Shown here: positions 7,022 through 8,119 of the stretch, piece after piece
Layout: every line of letters starts with the position of its first letter
Numbering within the stretch: the first letter of the stretch is position 1
Assembly: GCA_963594675.1 (NCBI GenBank)
Contig: CAVBGA010000198.1
Location: 1-8,119, forward strand
Source of the DNA: Ruminococcus_G sp963594675
GTDB taxonomy: Bacteria; Bacillota; Clostridia; Lachnospirales; Lachnospiraceae
DNA: 8,119 bases
Direction: 5' to 3'
Notes under the pieces: model-generated
The model's database searches: none
Told to the model about the DNA's origin: nothing
The model's input: the letters and a program-made list of their open reading frames with translations, nothing else
Program-made: the position numbers and the translations under genes

Positions 7022-7423
7022 ATGAAAACAGTAAGAGTAGTAGCAGCCGTCATATGTGATTCCCTTAAAGAGAAAAAGAAAATTTTTTCTACTGCCAGAG
7101 GCTATGGCGAATTTAAAGGACAGTGGGAATTTCCTGGGGGAAAGATAGAAAAAGGGGAAAGCCCCCAAGAAGCCTTGCAGCGTGAGATCAAAGAAGAGCT
7201 GGATACCCAGATTACAGTGGGAGAGTTGATTGATACCATTGAATATGATTATCCCACCTTCCATTTATCCATGGATTGTTTTTGGGCTGAGGTACTTTCC
7301 GGAGATCTTACATTAAAGGAGCACGAAGCAGCAAAATGGCTTACGAAAGACCATATGGATAGCGTTGCCTGGTTACCGGCAGATCAGGGATTAATTGAGA
7401 AATTGAAAGAAGCCATGCATTAG
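7022..7423 (+). CDS. MutT-like Nudix (deoxy)nucleoside triphosphate pyrophosphohydrolase
   Basis: The protein has 133 residues, normal for MutT/NudG-type enzymes. The Nudix box runs from Gly40: GGKIEKGE with Glu46, then Arg54-Glu55-Ile56 and Glu58-Glu59, which coordinate magnesium. The box's final glycine is Asp61 (EELDTQI), a variation that I believe is common in Firmicutes members of this subgroup. The start VRVVAAVI and the GQWEFPGGK segment are typical of MutT-like proteins that hydrolyse (often oxidised) NTPs or dNTPs to monophosphates plus pyrophosphate. The gap to the helicase stop is 7 bases, and its ribosome site GAGGAG (7006-7011) lies inside the helicase gene, so the two are surely one transcript. 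This tight pairing suggests a shared function, either nucleotide-pool cleaning beside DNA repair or nucleotide control within a defence module (inference). Exact substrate not predictable. Confidence 0.93.
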   Translation: MKTVRVVAAVICDSLKEKKKIFSTARGYGEFKGQWEFPGGKIEKGESPQEALQREIKEELDTQITVGELIDTIEYDYPTFHLSMDCFWAEVLSGDLTLKEHEAAKWLTKDHMDSVAWLPADQGLIEKLKEAMH

Positions 7424-7451
7424 AAATATCTTCTGGCATATAAGATATTTT
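7423..7451 (+). terminator. AT-rich hairpin after the Nudix gene (weak terminator or mRNA end)
   Basis: AAATATCTT (7424-7432) pairs with AAGATATTT (7442-7450) across a 9-base loop, extended by a G-U pair at 7423/7451. Only one of the nine pairs is G-C, and the T-run is mostly inside the stem, so termination would be weak. It occupies the 46-base gap before the lipoprotein gene and could partly separate the two transcripts. Confidence 0.3.
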
Positions 7452-7469
7452 AAGAAGAGAGGCGATAAG

Positions 7470-8012
7470 ATGAAAAAGAAAATAGCTGGCATTCTCTGCG
7501 GAATTCTTACCTGTCTGTTTACTATGACAGGATGTGATTTATCAAATTTAAACTGGGATGCTTTTCACACAGATCATGGAGAGGTGGTGGATCTCGATTT
7601 ATATACGTCCATCGATAAACATGACACCTATTATGATGGAAAAGTATTGGATTCCGGCAGCAATTATATATGGGTTCATTTGATTTATGAAGATGGATGT
7701 ACAGATAAGGAATCAACAAATGACTGGACCGTAAAAGAACCGGTCACTTTAGATATCAACAAAGCGAATGTAATCACTGTCTGCTATGGTGACATTGAAA
7801 AGGATATTACCATAGGCCCGGCAGAACCTTTTTACATGGAGTTTGATAATTCTGTAAATTATTCCCAGGATGAATTGGATATTATGAAACTGGAAACCAT
7901 AATGGAAAATTATCCCGGCCATGGAAGCGAGTATTACCTGGATCTGCTGATGGATTCCGGTATGCCCAGAGACCGAGCATATAAGGCCCTCGCTTACGTT
8001 TACAATTGGTAA
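7470..8012 (+). CDS. Small putative lipoprotein with Ig-like domain, function unknown
   Basis: The 180-residue protein begins with a lipoprotein signal peptide: MKKK, a hydrophobic stretch (5-20), and a lipobox-like MTGC with Cys22 as the lipidated residue. It should be anchored on the outer face of the membrane. Residues about 32-120 look like a bacterial Ig-like beta sandwich: YDGKVLDSGSNYIWVHLIYE, then a DWTV segment, and NVITVCYGDIEKDITI, resembling Big-type domains with the pattern of tyrosine-asp-gly strands and a closing ITV(C)YG strand. Residues about 130-180 are helical and end in DRAYKALAYVYNW, weakly like tails of Ltp-type surface lipoproteins, though I would not assign that family. 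AGAGG (7458-7462), seven bases before the ATG, supports the start. The link to the repair genes upstream may be positional only. I do not recognise the gene. Confidence 0.75.
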   Translation: MKKKIAGILCGILTCLFTMTGCDLSNLNWDAFHTDHGEVVDLDLYTSIDKHDTYYDGKVLDSGSNYIWVHLIYEDGCTDKESTNDWTVKEPVTLDINKANVITVCYGDIEKDITIGPAEPFYMEFDNSVNYSQDELDIMKLETIMENYPGHGSEYYLDLLMDSGMPRDRAYKALAYVYNW

Positions 8013-8042
8013 TTACCATAGCACATAGCAATCATAGCGGAT

Positions 8043-8076
8043 GGCCTTTCCCTTCAAGTCATAGGAAGGCTTTCTT
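8043..8076 (+). terminator. Possible intrinsic terminator after the lipoprotein gene
   Basis: GCCTTTCC (8044-8051) pairs with GGAAGGC (8064-8070), seven base pairs with one bulged T, around a 12-base loop. TTTCTT (8071-8076) follows. The T-run is interrupted, so the call is tentative. No gene is seen in the remaining bases to 8119. Confidence 0.35.
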
Positions 8077-8119
8077 CCGTCCAAAAAAGGGCTTTTCAAA
8101 GGACGCTTCACAATAATTC

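Noticed and set aside
6932..7264. 110-codon open frame on the minus strand across the helicase-Nudix junction
   Set aside because: It overlaps two well-supported genes in antisense, and its translation shows no recognisable family features.
7403..7432. TTGAAA-N18-TATCTT as a promoter for the lipoprotein gene
   Set aside because: The -10 box matches only four of six bases and lies within the AT-rich hairpin; not convincing.
8078..8105. CGTCC ... GGACG with inner AAAA-GGGC-TTTT as a second terminator
   Set aside because: Stems are only 4-5 bp and out of register with each other, with no following T-run on either strand.

Overview
The window looks like chromosomal DNA of a low-GC Gram-positive anaerobe (Firmicutes, probably a Clostridia/Lachnospiraceae-type bacterium). 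The reasons are the moderately AT-rich sequence, the purine-rich GGAGG-type ribosome binding sites, a near-consensus sigma-A promoter, a Gram-positive-style lipoprotein, and protein families that are usual in gut Clostridia. This placement is an inference; there is no rRNA or other taxonomic marker. All seven genes run on the + strand and no mobile element, tRNA, rRNA or CRISPR array was seen.

Left part (1-3262), metabolic. The window opens inside a class I/II PLP aminotransferase (3' part only). Twenty-two bases later comes a D-2-hydroxyacid dehydrogenase of the D-lactate dehydrogenase/VanH type. Together they could turn an amino acid into a 2-oxo acid and then a D-2-hydroxy acid. A strong promoter (TTGACA-N18-TATGAT) overlaps the dehydrogenase stop codon and drives a FadR-type GntR regulator. 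Two perfect 10-bp CTAG-centred palindromes sit in and just after this promoter and are candidate autoregulatory operators. The regulator gene ends at a good intrinsic terminator and is followed by an iron-dependent alcohol dehydrogenase.

Middle and right part (3336-7423), nucleic-acid maintenance. Three closely spaced genes follow: a fusion of a YjbR/MmcQ domain with an O6-alkylguanine-DNA alkyltransferase domain whose active site reads PCYR rather than PCHR; a 1001-residue protein joining a phospholipase-D-like nuclease domain, an SF2 DEAH helicase and a DUF3427-type C-terminal region; and a MutT-like Nudix pyrophosphohydrolase starting 7 bases after the helicase stop. The set suggests a small DNA-damage or DNA-defence cassette: direct alkyl repair, a nuclease-helicase, and nucleotide-pool cleaning. 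This is the most interesting part of the window.

Right end (7470-8119). A small lipoprotein with an apparent Ig-like beta domain and a helical tail follows, then about 107 bases with a possible terminator and no gene.
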